Of a stretch of 64,000 nucleotides of DNA, positions 51,466 through 59,883 are shown in pieces. A program made the position numbers and the translations under genes. The stretch comes from Cohnella candidum. GTDB lineage: Bacteria > Bacillota > Bacilli > Paenibacillales > Paenibacillaceae. Under the pieces are notes generated by a model. It saw only the letters and a list, made by a program, of their open reading frames with translations. It ran no database searches and was not told the DNA's origin. How positions within the stretch are numbered: position 1 is the stretch's first letter; the number at the start of each line of letters is the position of its first letter. Where the stretch lies: positions 2,536,001 through 2,600,000 of the forward strand of contig NZ_CP033433.1 in NCBI RefSeq assembly GCF_003713065.1, given 5' to 3'.

Positions 51466-51687
51466 TTACCCTCCTTTCGCGGACCGCTGGGGCTCATAGG
51501 GGCTGTAAAGCGCAGGCCACAGCGTGCCCCGGAATAACGCTTCGTCCAACGGAAACTGCGGCAGGTTCATCGGCTGAAAATGGATAAACAGGTTCGGCGG
51601 AACCACATACCGCTTGACGGGTATCGGCGGGCAGGGGTCGGTCGGACTTGCGTACGGAAACCACTCGCGCCATTGTCCGTTGTTCAT
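51466..51687 (-). CDS. cotJA: Spore coat-associated protein CotJA
   Basis: 73 aa, Pro-rich. Family features WFPYASPTDPCPPIPVKRY, PPNLFIHFQPMNLPQF and LFRGTLWPALYSPYEP. The ATG at 51687 follows GGGAGGTTA; an upstream in-frame start has no site. First gene of cotJABC, with a sigma-E-like promoter candidate upstream. Confidence 0.94.
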   Translation of the reverse strand: MNNGQWREWFPYASPTDPCPPIPVKRYVVPPNLFIHFQPMNLPQFPLDEALFRGTLWPALYSPYEPQRSAKGG

Positions 51688-51749
51688 GCTCGGTAACCTC
51701 CCTTGAAGCATGCGCCGTTCGGGACGGCTCGGTAAGACACTCCGCTTCT

Positions 51750-51775
51750 ATCCTATGAACGCGGACGAGAAGTAT
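51750..51775 (-). promoter_or_regulatory. Candidate sigma-E promoter of cotJABC
   Basis: Minus strand ATACT (51775-51771), 13-bp spacer, CATAGGAT (51757-51750), compatible with sigma-E (ATATT / CATAnnnT). The cotJ operon is sigma-E dependent in B. subtilis. Confidence 0.45.
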
Positions 51776-51790
51776 AGTCTTTGTAAAAGC

Positions 51791-51814
51791 AAAAAAGCCG
51801 CCTGCGAAGGCGGC
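51791..51814 (-). terminator. Terminator downstream of ytvI
   Basis: GCCGCCT / AGGCGGC (51797-51803, 51808-51814), loop GCGA, followed by six Ts on the minus strand. Confidence 0.9.
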
Positions 51815-51829
51815 TTCATGCCGATAATA

Positions 51830-52864
51830 TCAATCCAGTTTGATTTTGAAATCAAGGAGTCCGGCTTTCCGGGCCGCTATGAAAACAATGACGACGATAG
51901 GTCCGAGAAAAACGCCGATCACGCCGACGAGCTCGTATCCGACGTACAAGCTGATCAAAGCCGACAACGCGCCGATTCCGACGGCATCGCCCAGAATTTT
52001 CGGTTCCACGATCCTTCTGACGACCGTTATGACAAGAAACAATAGCAGCAGCCCTATGCCGGTAAACACGTCTCCGGCGACCAGCTGGTACGCAGCCCAG
52101 GGCACGACCACCGAGCCGGTGCCGAGAACGGGCAGCACGTCGACGACGACGATGAGCAGCGATATCGCGAGCGGATAACCGGTTCCGATAATCAAGAGGC
52201 CGACGAAGCAGATCACGTAAGTGATGACGCTGAGCAGCAACTGGGCCCTCAAGAAACCGAACACCGATTTGCGGAGGCTGACGAGCACCTGATCCATCTG
52301 GTGACGTGACTTCTCCTCGAAAAGCGAGAGGAAGGACATCTTCATTTGCGGCATGCTCAGCGTGAACAGATAGACGGCCACCAGGAAAACGATGAAAAAC
52401 ACGAAAAAGTTCGGTATGCCTTTGGCGAAGTTCAGCAGGTATCCGGTAATGTTCTGGGACAGGCTGGTGAGCAGTTCCGTCACTTTGGACAGCCAGCTTT
52501 CCAACTGACCCGGCACGGGGTCGGCCCCGCCGCTCGAGAAGCTTTGCGCCCTCTCCAGCAAATCCTGTATGTACGCGCTCGCATTGGTCAAATAATCGGG
52601 CACGTTCTGCATGAACGCGGTCAGCTCCGCCACCACTTTCATGCCGATCAGGGCGGCGACGCCCAGCAGCAACGCGGTGAACAACGTGCTCGATAAGGTC
52701 GAAGCGGCCAGCCGGTTCATTTTGGTCCGCTTCATGAGCAGTTCCGTCAGCGGCTCCAAAAAGATCGCGACGACAAGCGCCAGCAAAAAGGGCGCGCCCG
52801 CCGTAAACAGCAAATACAGAAACGCGAGCGCGAAGGCGATCAACATGAATTGGCGCAGCGGCAT
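51830..52864 (-). CDS. ytvI: AI-2E family transporter, YtvI-like (sporulation membrane protein)
   Basis: 344 aa with about seven or eight membrane helices (FMLIAFALAFLYLLFTAGAPF, FFVFFIVFLVAVYLFTLSM, LLIVVVDVLPVLGTGSVVVPW, LVGVIGVFLGPIVVIVFIA). The D/E-x-LPxxGtG and GxxLGPI segments are typical of the AI-2E/PerM family; YtvI is the sporulation-linked member in B. subtilis. The substrate is unknown. GGGAGGAG precedes the ATG. Starts 33 nt after the CNNM gene and is likely co-transcribed. Confidence 0.83.
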   Translation of the reverse strand: MPLRQFMLIAFALAFLYLLFTAGAPFLLALVVAIFLEPLTELLMKRTKMNRLAASTLSSTLFTALLLGVAALIGMKVVAELTAFMQNVPDYLTNASAYIQDLLERAQSFSSGGADPVPGQLESWLSKVTELLTSLSQNITGYLLNFAKGIPNFFVFFIVFLVAVYLFTLSMPQMKMSFLSLFEEKSRHQMDQVLVSLRKSVFGFLRAQLLLSVITYVICFVGLLIIGTGYPLAISLLIVVVDVLPVLGTGSVVVPWAAYQLVAGDVFTGIGLLLLFLVITVVRRIVEPKILGDAVGIGALSALISLYVGYELVGVIGVFLGPIVVIVFIAARKAGLLDFKIKLD

Positions 52865-52897
52865 GCTTTCTCCTCCCAGCCTCCCTTGAAATCCTTC

Positions 52898-54262
52898 TTA
52901 CTCCGCGGACATCTGGCCTTCCGTCTGCAGACCCGGGACGTCCGGCTTGGCCGGTTTCGCCCGATAAATATGCACGCGTTGAACGCGCAGCCTCTCGGTC
53001 TGGGCGATCTCGAATACATAGCCGTACTGAATGACCTTCTTCCCTTTGGAAATGTTGCCTTCCAGCAGGTTGAACAGCCAGCCCCCGATCGTATCGACTT
53101 CTTCATCCTCGATGTCCAAGCCGAACAGGTCGTTGACGTCCTCAATCAGCATCCGTCCTTCGACGGACGTAATGTCGCCTTTCACGACGACACTCGGCAG
53201 CTCGTCATCGAATTCGTCCTGCATTTCGCCGACGAGCTCTTCGAGAATCGTCTCGGCCGTAATCATGCCCGCCGTTCCGCCGTACTCGTCGATGACGATG
53301 GCCAGCTGCGATTTGCGCCGCTGCATGAGCTTCAGCACCTTGCTGATCTCCATCGATTCCGGCACGCTGAGGATCGGCCTCAGGAATCGGTTCAGGTCCT
53401 GCTCCTCCACGTCGGGATCCGCCGTAAGCAGGTCCGCGATGTGCACGAAGCCGATGATTTGGTCCTTGTCTTCGACCGCCACCGGGTAGCGGGTATGCTT
53501 GGTCGCGTAGACGACCTTCATGTTGTCCGCGAAAGGCTGGTTCGTGAACAGGCAATCCATGTCCGTTCTCGGCAGCATGATCTCGCGCGCGACGCGGTCC
53601 GCGAATTCGAACACGTTGTCGAACAGCGTCATTTCATCCTTGTCGATGATGCCGCTCTTGGCGCTTTCGCTCATGAGGATGCGGATCTCTTCCTCGGTGT
53701 GGGCCGCTTCGTGCTCGCCCGCCGGCTGGACGCCGACCAGCTTCAGCAAGCGGTTCGCGGCTCCGTTAAGCACCCAGATGAACGGCAGGAAGATGCGGTA
53801 AAAGGTCAGCAGCGGCCAGGACAGCCACAGGGAAACGCCGACGGACTTCTGGATCGCCAGAGACTTGGGCGCCAGTTCCCCTAGTACGATATGCAGGAAA
53901 GTGATCAAAGCGAACGCGGTCACGTAAGAAATGCTGTGGATGACGGTCTCGTCGGTGATCCCGAAGTCGTGGAGCAGCGGAATGACGATAAGATCCGCGA
54001 TGGCGGGTTCGCCCACCCAACCGAGACCAAGCGAAGCAAGCGTGATGCCGAGCTGGGTCGCCGAAAGATAAACGTCCAGCCGCGAGTTGACCTTCAGCGC
54101 GTAATTCGCCAATTTGTTGCCTTCATTCTGAAGCTGGGTCAGCCGCGACTGGCGGACCCGGACGAGGGCGAACTCGGACGCCACGAAAAAACCGTTCAGG
54201 AAAACAAGAAACAGGACGAGAAGCAGATTCCAAACGATGCTGCCCCAATGAAATTGTTCCAA
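52898..54262 (-). CDS. Hemolysin-C/CorC family (CNNM) membrane protein with CBS domains
   Basis: 454 aa. N-terminal DUF21/CNNM membrane domain of about 190 residues (LLLVLFLVFLNGFFVASEFALV, SLGLGWVGEPAIADL, HIVLGELAPKSLAIQ), a CBS pair at about 205-335 (MLPRTDMDCLF, VIDEYGGTAGMITAETILEELVGE), and a C-terminal CorC_HlyC domain. Related proteins export magnesium (MpfA/YhdP). A TTG start is used: GAAGGAG lies upstream with about 12-nt spacing and no nearer ATG exists. Upstream of ytvI. Confidence 0.92.
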   Translation of the reverse strand: MEQFHWGSIVWNLLLVLFLVFLNGFFVASEFALVRVRQSRLTQLQNEGNKLANYALKVNSRLDVYLSATQLGITLASLGLGWVGEPAIADLIVIPLLHDFGITDETVIHSISYVTAFALITFLHIVLGELAPKSLAIQKSVGVSLWLSWPLLTFYRIFLPFIWVLNGAANRLLKLVGVQPAGEHEAAHTEEEIRILMSESAKSGIIDKDEMTLFDNVFEFADRVAREIMLPRTDMDCLFTNQPFADNMKVVYATKHTRYPVAVEDKDQIIGFVHIADLLTADPDVEEQDLNRFLRPILSVPESMEISKVLKLMQRRKSQLAIVIDEYGGTAGMITAETILEELVGEMQDEFDDELPSVVVKGDITSVEGRMLIEDVNDLFGLDIEDEEVDTIGGWLFNLLEGNISKGKKVIQYGYVFEIAQTERLRVQRVHIYRAKPAKPDVPGLQTEGQMSAE

Positions 54263-54323
54263 GATGATTTCCGCTCCTTCTGAACGTCTCCCGGATTAAC
54301 CGGGGCGACGAAGCCGTAACCGG

Positions 54324-55478
54324 TCAGGGCAGCGCCCGCCGGCTCCTGAAATCCTCATGCTTGTAATACATGTCCGATACGAGCAGGTTCGGCCCGCAGC
54401 AGGACGCTTCCGGACAATGGCAGCTGACGCCTCGCTGAAGGGGGTGGTCTTGCCACTTGCCGAAAATGTCCTCCAGCTTATCGTCCAGGATGTTGCCGAA
54501 CGGCGGGATCGCCGCGAAGTCGGTGACGTACACGTCTCCGCTGAAGATATTGACGTTGACGCGGTTCCGTCCGTCCGGGTCGTTGCGAACGGTGACGCCG
54601 GGTTCGGTCCGCAGGCGCTTCACCAGGCTGCGCTCTTCCGGCGACTCGCTGCAGGCGAAGAAAGGAAGCGTGCCGAAGAGCATCCAGACTTCTTGGTTTC
54701 TCGCGTCCAGCAGCGTCTCCACCGCCGCTCGCATTTGCTCCCGGGAAAGCACGGGCAACCCTGCCGCGAACGAGCTCGGATACATCGGGTGCACTTCATG
54801 CCTTTTACAGCCCATATCCACGATCAAGCGGTGGATTTCGGGCATTTTCCCGTGCGTCCGGAAGTTGATCATGGACTCGGCGGAGACGAACAATCCTCCC
54901 TCCGAAAGCTTGCGCGCATTGTCCATCATCCGTTCGTACATCTTGGCCGCCGCCGGTAAGGACACGTCCCGGCCGGACTTCGCGAAACCGATGCGGTGAA
55001 AATCCTCGGCTTCCGTATAATTGAAAGAAATATGCATGACGTCCAAGTAAGGAGCGATTTCGTCATACCGGCCGTAGTCCAGCGTCACGTTCGAATTCAG
55101 CTGGGAACGGACGCCCCTCGCGCGGGCGTACTTCAGCACCGGCAAGATCAACTCCCGTACCGTCTCCAGCCGGAATGTCGGTTCGCCTCCGGTCAGGCTG
55201 ATCGTTTCCAGGTGCTCGATCTCATCCAACCTGCGCAGCACGGCGTCCAGCGGCAGATGCGGCGCTTCCTTCATCGTCAGGCTGTCGCCGACGGCGCAAT
55301 GCTCGCACCTCATGTTGCAGAGCTGGGTGACCGTGAGTTCTACGCTGGTGAGCCGATGCCGCCCGAAGCGCTTCAAGGACCGGATTGGATCCCAAGGATC
55401 GAAAGCCGGGGAAATCGGCATCCAGTCGGACGGTGCCTCGTAAGGCAGCCTTCCGGCGGATAGGGGTAAAGCTTGCAT
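54324..55478 (-). CDS. yfkAB: Radical SAM protein YfkAB (CxCxxxxC motif)
   Basis: 384 aa. The radical-SAM cluster motif CNMRCEHC (about residues 54-61), the SAM-binding ISLTGGEPTFRLE, and, near the C-terminus, CHCPEASCC, which fits the family-defining CxCxxxxC motif likely to hold an auxiliary Fe-S cluster. The reaction and substrate are not known. AGGAG lies before the ATG with a promoter (TTGCTT-17-TACAAT) upstream. No small substrate-peptide gene is seen beside it. Confidence 0.88.
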   Translation of the reverse strand: MQALPLSAGRLPYEAPSDWMPISPAFDPWDPIRSLKRFGRHRLTSVELTVTQLCNMRCEHCAVGDSLTMKEAPHLPLDAVLRRLDEIEHLETISLTGGEPTFRLETVRELILPVLKYARARGVRSQLNSNVTLDYGRYDEIAPYLDVMHISFNYTEAEDFHRIGFAKSGRDVSLPAAAKMYERMMDNARKLSEGGLFVSAESMINFRTHGKMPEIHRLIVDMGCKRHEVHPMYPSSFAAGLPVLSREQMRAAVETLLDARNQEVWMLFGTLPFFACSESPEERSLVKRLRTEPGVTVRNDPDGRNRVNVNIFSGDVYVTDFAAIPPFGNILDDKLEDIFGKWQDHPLQRGVSCHCPEASCCGPNLLVSDMYYKHEDFRSRRALP

Positions 55479-55513
55479 TCACATGCTCCTGTCTTGGGCT
55501 TAATTTACTGTTA

Positions 55514-55542
55514 ATTGTAATGGTGTCACGGGAACAAAGCAA
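55514..55542 (-). promoter_or_regulatory. Promoter of yfkAB
   Basis: Minus strand TTGCTT (55542-55537), 17-bp spacer, TACAAT (55519-55514). Confidence 0.6.
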
Positions 55543-55577
55543 ACCGCAGGCGGTGGAATCGGCCGGAACCGGCGCAT

Positions 55578-55626
55578 GCAAAAGGTCCGTCCGCGCGCGG
55601 CGATAAGCCTTCGCGTCGGACGGACC
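55578..55626 (-). terminator. Terminator downstream of the second HD-GYP gene
   Basis: GGTCCGTCCG / CGGACGGACC (55584-55593, 55617-55626) with a large structured loop; the minus-strand tail TTTTGCA is weak, so efficiency is doubtful. Confidence 0.6.
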
Positions 55627-55637
55627 CAGGCCGCCGT

Positions 55638-56756
55638 TTATGCCGGAAGCGGATCATCCATGCTCCGTTTCTCGAATTCGATTCGCGAGATCATCACGTT
55701 CAGCTGCTTGGATAAATCCATGTCGTACGGTTCTTTCAGGTCGACGCCGTCTTCGTCGGTCATGACGCGGACGATCGGGCGATGCATGCTGACGGCGTTG
55801 ACGTCCACCACCACCGCATAGTGGCCGGTGTTGAGTCTAACCGTGATACCGATCGGGTAAATCGCCACCTTATCCCGAAACAGCTTCAACATCGAAGTGT
55901 CGTACAACGTGCCGCTTCCCGAGTAGAGCGCTTCGACGGCCTGGTGGGGAAGCATCGCGTCCCGATAAACCCTGTGGCTGGTCATCGCATCATAGGAATC
56001 CACGATGCCGATCAGCTTCGCGAAGTCGTGGATCTCGTCTCCCTTAAGGCCGCGGGGATAACCGGTTCCGTTCAGCCTCTCATGATGCTGCAAGGCGCAG
56101 TGCGCGGCAAGCAGCGGAATGCCCGGCTCGTCTTTAAGCAAATAGTATCCGCGTTCGGTATGGCGTTTCATTTCGTCGAACTCGTAGGAAGTCAGCATGC
56201 CGGGTTTGAGGAGCACCTGCATCGAAATCTGCGTTTTCCCGACGTCGTGCAGCAAAGAGCCCAAGCCGAGCGCGAGAAGCTGATCCTGGTCGTAGCCGCG
56301 CGCCAAGCCCAGCATGGTCGAATATACGCATACGTTCAGCGAATGGGCGTACAGGTAATGGTCGACGGTTTGCATATTCATGAGCATGATCATCGCATCT
56401 TCGTTGCGGCTTAAATCCTCCATGATCATATGGATGACTTGCCGGATGTTGCGGCCGATATAGGGGTACGTGACCGATTTGCGCCGTCCGGGCTGTTCGG
56501 TGAATTCCCGGAATGCGTTGCGGACCTCGCCGATCGCTCTCCGCTGCGTATCTTCGGACAGCAGCTCCGGGATGAGGATGTCGTCGGTCCGGGGGTCCTG
56601 CACGTAAACGAAACTGATTCCGCATTCTCCGAGCCTGCGGATGAGCGTCGCCGTCAATTCGACTCCTTCCGCAAGAAGCACGATGCCGTCGTCGGAATAT
56701 ATTTTTTTGGCGAGCTTCATTCCCGGCCGGCTGAGCGATATCGGCATCATGCGCAT
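55638..56756 (-). CDS. HD-GYP domain protein, predicted c-di-GMP phosphodiesterase
   Basis: 372 aa. A short N-terminal domain (RPGMKLAKKIYSDDGIVLLAEG), then a canonical HD-GYP: SLLHDVGKTQISM and ALQHHERLNGTGYPRGLKGDEI, with VDSYDAMTSHRVYRDAM. All metal and GYP residues are present, so it should hydrolyse c-di-GMP. GGGGGAA lies before the ATG. It shares its three-part architecture with the genes at 28861 and 60734. Single-gene unit; soluble. Confidence 0.92.
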   Translation of the reverse strand: MRMMPISLSRPGMKLAKKIYSDDGIVLLAEGVELTATLIRRLGECGISFVYVQDPRTDDILIPELLSEDTQRRAIGEVRNAFREFTEQPGRRKSVTYPYIGRNIRQVIHMIMEDLSRNEDAMIMLMNMQTVDHYLYAHSLNVCVYSTMLGLARGYDQDQLLALGLGSLLHDVGKTQISMQVLLKPGMLTSYEFDEMKRHTERGYYLLKDEPGIPLLAAHCALQHHERLNGTGYPRGLKGDEIHDFAKLIGIVDSYDAMTSHRVYRDAMLPHQAVEALYSGSGTLYDTSMLKLFRDKVAIYPIGITVRLNTGHYAVVVDVNAVSMHRPIVRVMTDEDGVDLKEPYDMDLSKQLNVMISRIEFEKRSMDDPLPA

Positions 56757-56902
56757 GTCGTCGGTTCCCCCTGTTAGGATGCGTTGCTCTCTTTAACGAT
56801 TCTTTAAGTACGGATAAGTCCTGTATTGTTTAATGTAAGAGATTTCCGGAACTTCGGCAACCGTTTTTCGCAAAAAGACGACAGATTTCGTCATAAAACG
56901 GT

Positions 56903-56931
56903 AAAAGGCCTTCCGGATGGAAGGCCTTTTT
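56903..56931. terminator. Terminator of uppP (bidirectional form)
   Basis: AAAAGGCCTTCC / GGAAGGCCTTTT (56903-56914, 56919-56930), loop GGAT, A/T tracts on both sides. Confidence 0.9.
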
Positions 56932-56942
56932 GCGACAGGAGC

Positions 56943-57794
56943 TTATCGAACGACCAACAGGAAGAAAAGGGCGGCAAGCGCGAAACGGTACCATGCAAAA
57001 TACTTGAGCTTGATTTTCTGCAGCACTTTGAGGAAAGCCACGACGACGATCCAAGCCACCAGGAACGAAACCACGAATCCCGTGAGCAGGAAACCGATAT
57101 CCAAAGTACCGTTGCGGAATTGGTCCAAGCTGTCCAGCAACTCGTAACCCGTCGCCGCCGTCATGATCGGGATGGCGATGAAGAAGGAGAAGTCCGCGGC
57201 TGCCCGGTAGCTAAGCCCGGTAAGCATCCCCCCGGCGATCGTCGAACCGGATCGGGAAAAACCCGGCCACACGGAGATGCACTGAATACAGCCGATGATG
57301 AAAGCCTGCTTGTACGTGATATCGTCCATCGTTTCGGCGGTTCGTTTGATTTTGCCGCCATCATAGAGGGATTCGGCAATCCACATGTAGATGCCGCCGA
57401 CGACCAAAGCCCATAAGACCGGCTGCATCGAAAACCCGAGGTCCTTGATCGGATGGCGGAACAAAAACGCGACGGCGAGCGGCGGCACGATGCCGAGCAG
57501 CACGTGGATCATGTTCAACTTGCGCTTGGGCAGGGAATCGACGGACAGGGACTTGGTGGACTCCGCTTTCCCAAGCCCGAACACTTGCAAAATTTTATGC
57601 CGATACACGATGGCGATGGCCAGAATGGCGGCGAACTGGATGACGATTTCGAAGCTTTTGAGCTCCTCGGGGGTATCTTGACCGTATCCGAGCAACTGGT
57701 TGGTCAAGATCATGTGGCCTGTCGAGGAAACGGGCAGAAACTCGGTCAAACCTTCCACGATGCCTAGGATAATCGAATCGAACCAATGCAGCAT
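56943..57794 (-). CDS. uppP: Undecaprenyl-diphosphatase
   Basis: Recycles the C55 lipid carrier for cell-wall synthesis; loss gives bacitracin sensitivity. 283 aa integral membrane protein. The two catalytic signatures are EGLTEFLPVSSTGHMILT (residues about 14-31) and WPGFSRSGSTIAGGMLTGL. GGGAGATTAA precedes the ATG. Starts 19 nt after the YunD-like gene, so they are probably co-transcribed. Confidence 0.97.
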   Translation of the reverse strand: MLHWFDSIILGIVEGLTEFLPVSSTGHMILTNQLLGYGQDTPEELKSFEIVIQFAAILAIAIVYRHKILQVFGLGKAESTKSLSVDSLPKRKLNMIHVLLGIVPPLAVAFLFRHPIKDLGFSMQPVLWALVVGGIYMWIAESLYDGGKIKRTAETMDDITYKQAFIIGCIQCISVWPGFSRSGSTIAGGMLTGLSYRAAADFSFFIAIPIMTAATGYELLDSLDQFRNGTLDIGFLLTGFVVSFLVAWIVVVAFLKVLQKIKLKYFAWYRFALAALFFLLVVR

Positions 57795-57813
57795 TTAATC
57801 TCCCACTCCTGTA

Positions 57814-59268
57814 TCAAAGTCTTTGCGACGGATTTCGGCCCGTCAGCCGTATACGGGGCCCTGCGGCGGACCTTACCAACTGCCGGTCTCCCAACTCGTC
57901 GATCAAGCATTCCCGAATAAACTCGGGCAACAGGTACTCGACGTCCCTTCCTTCTTTCAGCCCAAGATGTCCGACGCCGAACGTGAACATGTCGAGGGTG
58001 CCGATCGTGTAATCCCGATCGGGCTCGAGCGGTTTCCCGTCGACCCGGACGTTCGAGATCCGTTCGTACGGCCGGCGCGACAGGTCGGCGTCGGCTTCGA
58101 GTCCGTCGTAGCAGAGCGTCCCAAGCACGTGGCCGCGAAAGCCGAAGCCGCGGATCTCGAGCTCGTGGAATTCGGGGAGCAGGCTTTCCTCCATGACCTG
58201 AAGTAGTTCCTTCCCCTTCAGCTTCAGACGGCAGCAATTAATCGGGGAAGGACATAACGCATGGACGGTCTCTTCCGTGACTTCACCGGCCGGGAGTCCG
58301 TCCAGGAATTGCCCCGCGTTCACCAGGCCGATCTCGGCCCCCGTTTTCCTGCGGACGACGGAAGCGAGGAAATCGGACAGCGGCGACTCCCGGAACGGAG
58401 CCCAGTCGAGCGGTTCTTCGAGCACCGCCACAACGCGGCTCATCCGGCGTTTGGCTTCCCGCCTCCCTGCGTCGATGATCGCCTCAGCCTCTTCATCCGC
58501 AGGCCAGCCCTCCGTGGAGAGACAGCCTCCTTCCACCTTCCACTTGCGGGATTCGGGGGCAAGGGTCATCCTGAGATGGCCGATGTGGCTGCCGAATTTC
58601 CCGGCTGCCGACATGGCGGTGTCCCCGACGTACAGCGGTTTCTCAAGCAGGTGATGGGTGTGCGCCCCGAGAATGAGGTCGATTCCCGGCACGAGGGCGG
58701 CCAGCCTCTCATCTTGTCGCAAACCGAGGTGGGACATCACGATAAGGAGGTCCGCTTGGTTCCTTATCCGTTCCACCTCGCGCGCCGCCGCTTCGACCGG
58801 ATCGGAAGCTTGCCATCCGAGCAGCTCATAGTAAACGTTGAACGGAGCGGTGAGGCCGATCAATCCGATGTTGATCCCCGATTTGCGGACGACGAGGGAA
58901 GGCTTCAGCCAGCCGATTTCATCTTCCGGCCGTAAGGGACGGAAGTTGGCGCAAACGACCGGGATGGACAGGCCGTCATAGAAGGAATTCATCTGCTCAA
59001 ACGTATAAGTCAATCCTTCGTTGTTGCCGGGCAGCAGGGCGTCGTAACCGATAGCCTGCAGCAGGCTTCGGTTCACGGCGCCGGACGTCCCTTCCGTCTC
59101 CGGCCTCGAGCGATCGAGAAAATCCCCGCAATCCACCAGCAACAGTTCGTCTGCAGGTACCTTTGCGCGGATGGACTTAACGTATCCTGCGATTTGAGCG
59201 GCTTGTTCCAAATGACTATGGATATCGTTCGTATGCAGCAGCGTGACCCGGGCTTTCGGTTCCGTCAT
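57814..59268 (-). CDS. 5'-nucleotidase / 2',3'-cyclic phosphodiesterase family protein (YunD-like)
   Basis: 484 aa, no signal peptide, so probably cytoplasmic like YunD. N-terminal calcineurin-like metallophosphoesterase with TLLHTNDIHSHLEQ, VDCGDFLDRSRP, LLPGNNEGLTY (N-E form of GNHE), SHLGLRQDE and GAHTHHLLEKP; C-terminal 5'-nucleotidase domain from about residue 290 (GLVNAGQFLDGLPAGEVT). The usual GNHEFD motif is changed to GNNEGL, with His replaced by Asn. GGGAGG precedes the ATG. Between the molybdoenzyme-like gene and uppP. Confidence 0.88.
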   Translation of the reverse strand: MTEPKARVTLLHTNDIHSHLEQAAQIAGYVKSIRAKVPADELLLVDCGDFLDRSRPETEGTSGAVNRSLLQAIGYDALLPGNNEGLTYTFEQMNSFYDGLSIPVVCANFRPLRPEDEIGWLKPSLVVRKSGINIGLIGLTAPFNVYYELLGWQASDPVEAAAREVERIRNQADLLIVMSHLGLRQDERLAALVPGIDLILGAHTHHLLEKPLYVGDTAMSAAGKFGSHIGHLRMTLAPESRKWKVEGGCLSTEGWPADEEAEAIIDAGRREAKRRMSRVVAVLEEPLDWAPFRESPLSDFLASVVRRKTGAEIGLVNAGQFLDGLPAGEVTEETVHALCPSPINCCRLKLKGKELLQVMEESLLPEFHELEIRGFGFRGHVLGTLCYDGLEADADLSRRPYERISNVRVDGKPLEPDRDYTIGTLDMFTFGVGHLGLKEGRDVEYLLPEFIRECLIDELGDRQLVRSAAGPRIRLTGRNPSQRL

Positions 59269-59289
59269 TCGATCCTCCCGCCGCGCCGC

Positions 59290-59775
59290 TTATCGGCCGC
59301 TGCCGGCTTTGAAGCCCGACGACAAGCTTTCCGGAGATATTTCGTTCCGAAATCCGTAAACTGCGTCTTGCCCCAGCCCCGGGTCTGCGGCGAATCGGAC
59401 GAACGTGACGCTTTTGACGTTCAAACAAGCGCTGGTGCCGTCCGGCACGTAAAGACGGAGCGGACCGCCTTTCGGCAAGGGAGATCCGTTCAATGCGCAA
59501 AGAAAAAAAGCCTCTTTCAACTGCGACCAAGGGATGACGGCCTGGAATTCGTCCGCCGCCCTTACGATCAAGTGCGTCGGCGCGGGGAACGCGGTGTCGG
59601 CGGATTCCGCACGGTCTGCGGTCAACGCGGCAAACCAGGCGGACAAGTCGAAACCTTCGCCGGCTGCTTCCGGCACTCTGGAGGATGCGGCAAACGTGCT
59701 TCCCGCCATTTCCGCCATTTCTTCAGGGGTTGTCTCGATTTGCGCTCCGTCGGTCATATGTACGGTTACGTCCAT
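59290..59775 (-). CDS. Small protein, possibly with molybdopterin-oxidoreductase-like (SUOX) fold
   Basis: 161 aa. The central part (THLIVRAADEFQAVIPWSQL, then LKEAFFLCALNGSPLPKGGP and LRLYVPDG) resembles the substrate-side region of sulfite-oxidase-like domains, in which a dominant motif is ALNGxPL followed by a beta strand and a conserved Pro. It is much shorter than full enzymes and lacks the cofactor cysteine segment, so it may be a non-catalytic relative. GAGGAGAG precedes the ATG. Divergent from the MoaD-MoaE fusion, which fits a molybdenum theme. Assignment tentative. Confidence 0.55.
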   Translation of the reverse strand: MDVTVHMTDGAQIETTPEEMAEMAGSTFAASSRVPEAAGEGFDLSAWFAALTADRAESADTAFPAPTHLIVRAADEFQAVIPWSQLKEAFFLCALNGSPLPKGGPLRLYVPDGTSACLNVKSVTFVRFAADPGLGQDAVYGFRNEISPESLSSGFKAGSGR

Positions 59776-59883
59776 TTCGGTCCTCTCCTCCCGCGCGGCG
59801 ATTTGCTACTAGCATAACACTTTCCCGGACGTTATGGTATGCTTGCACGGAGGAATCATGATCGGAAGGAAGTGGCATCCCTT

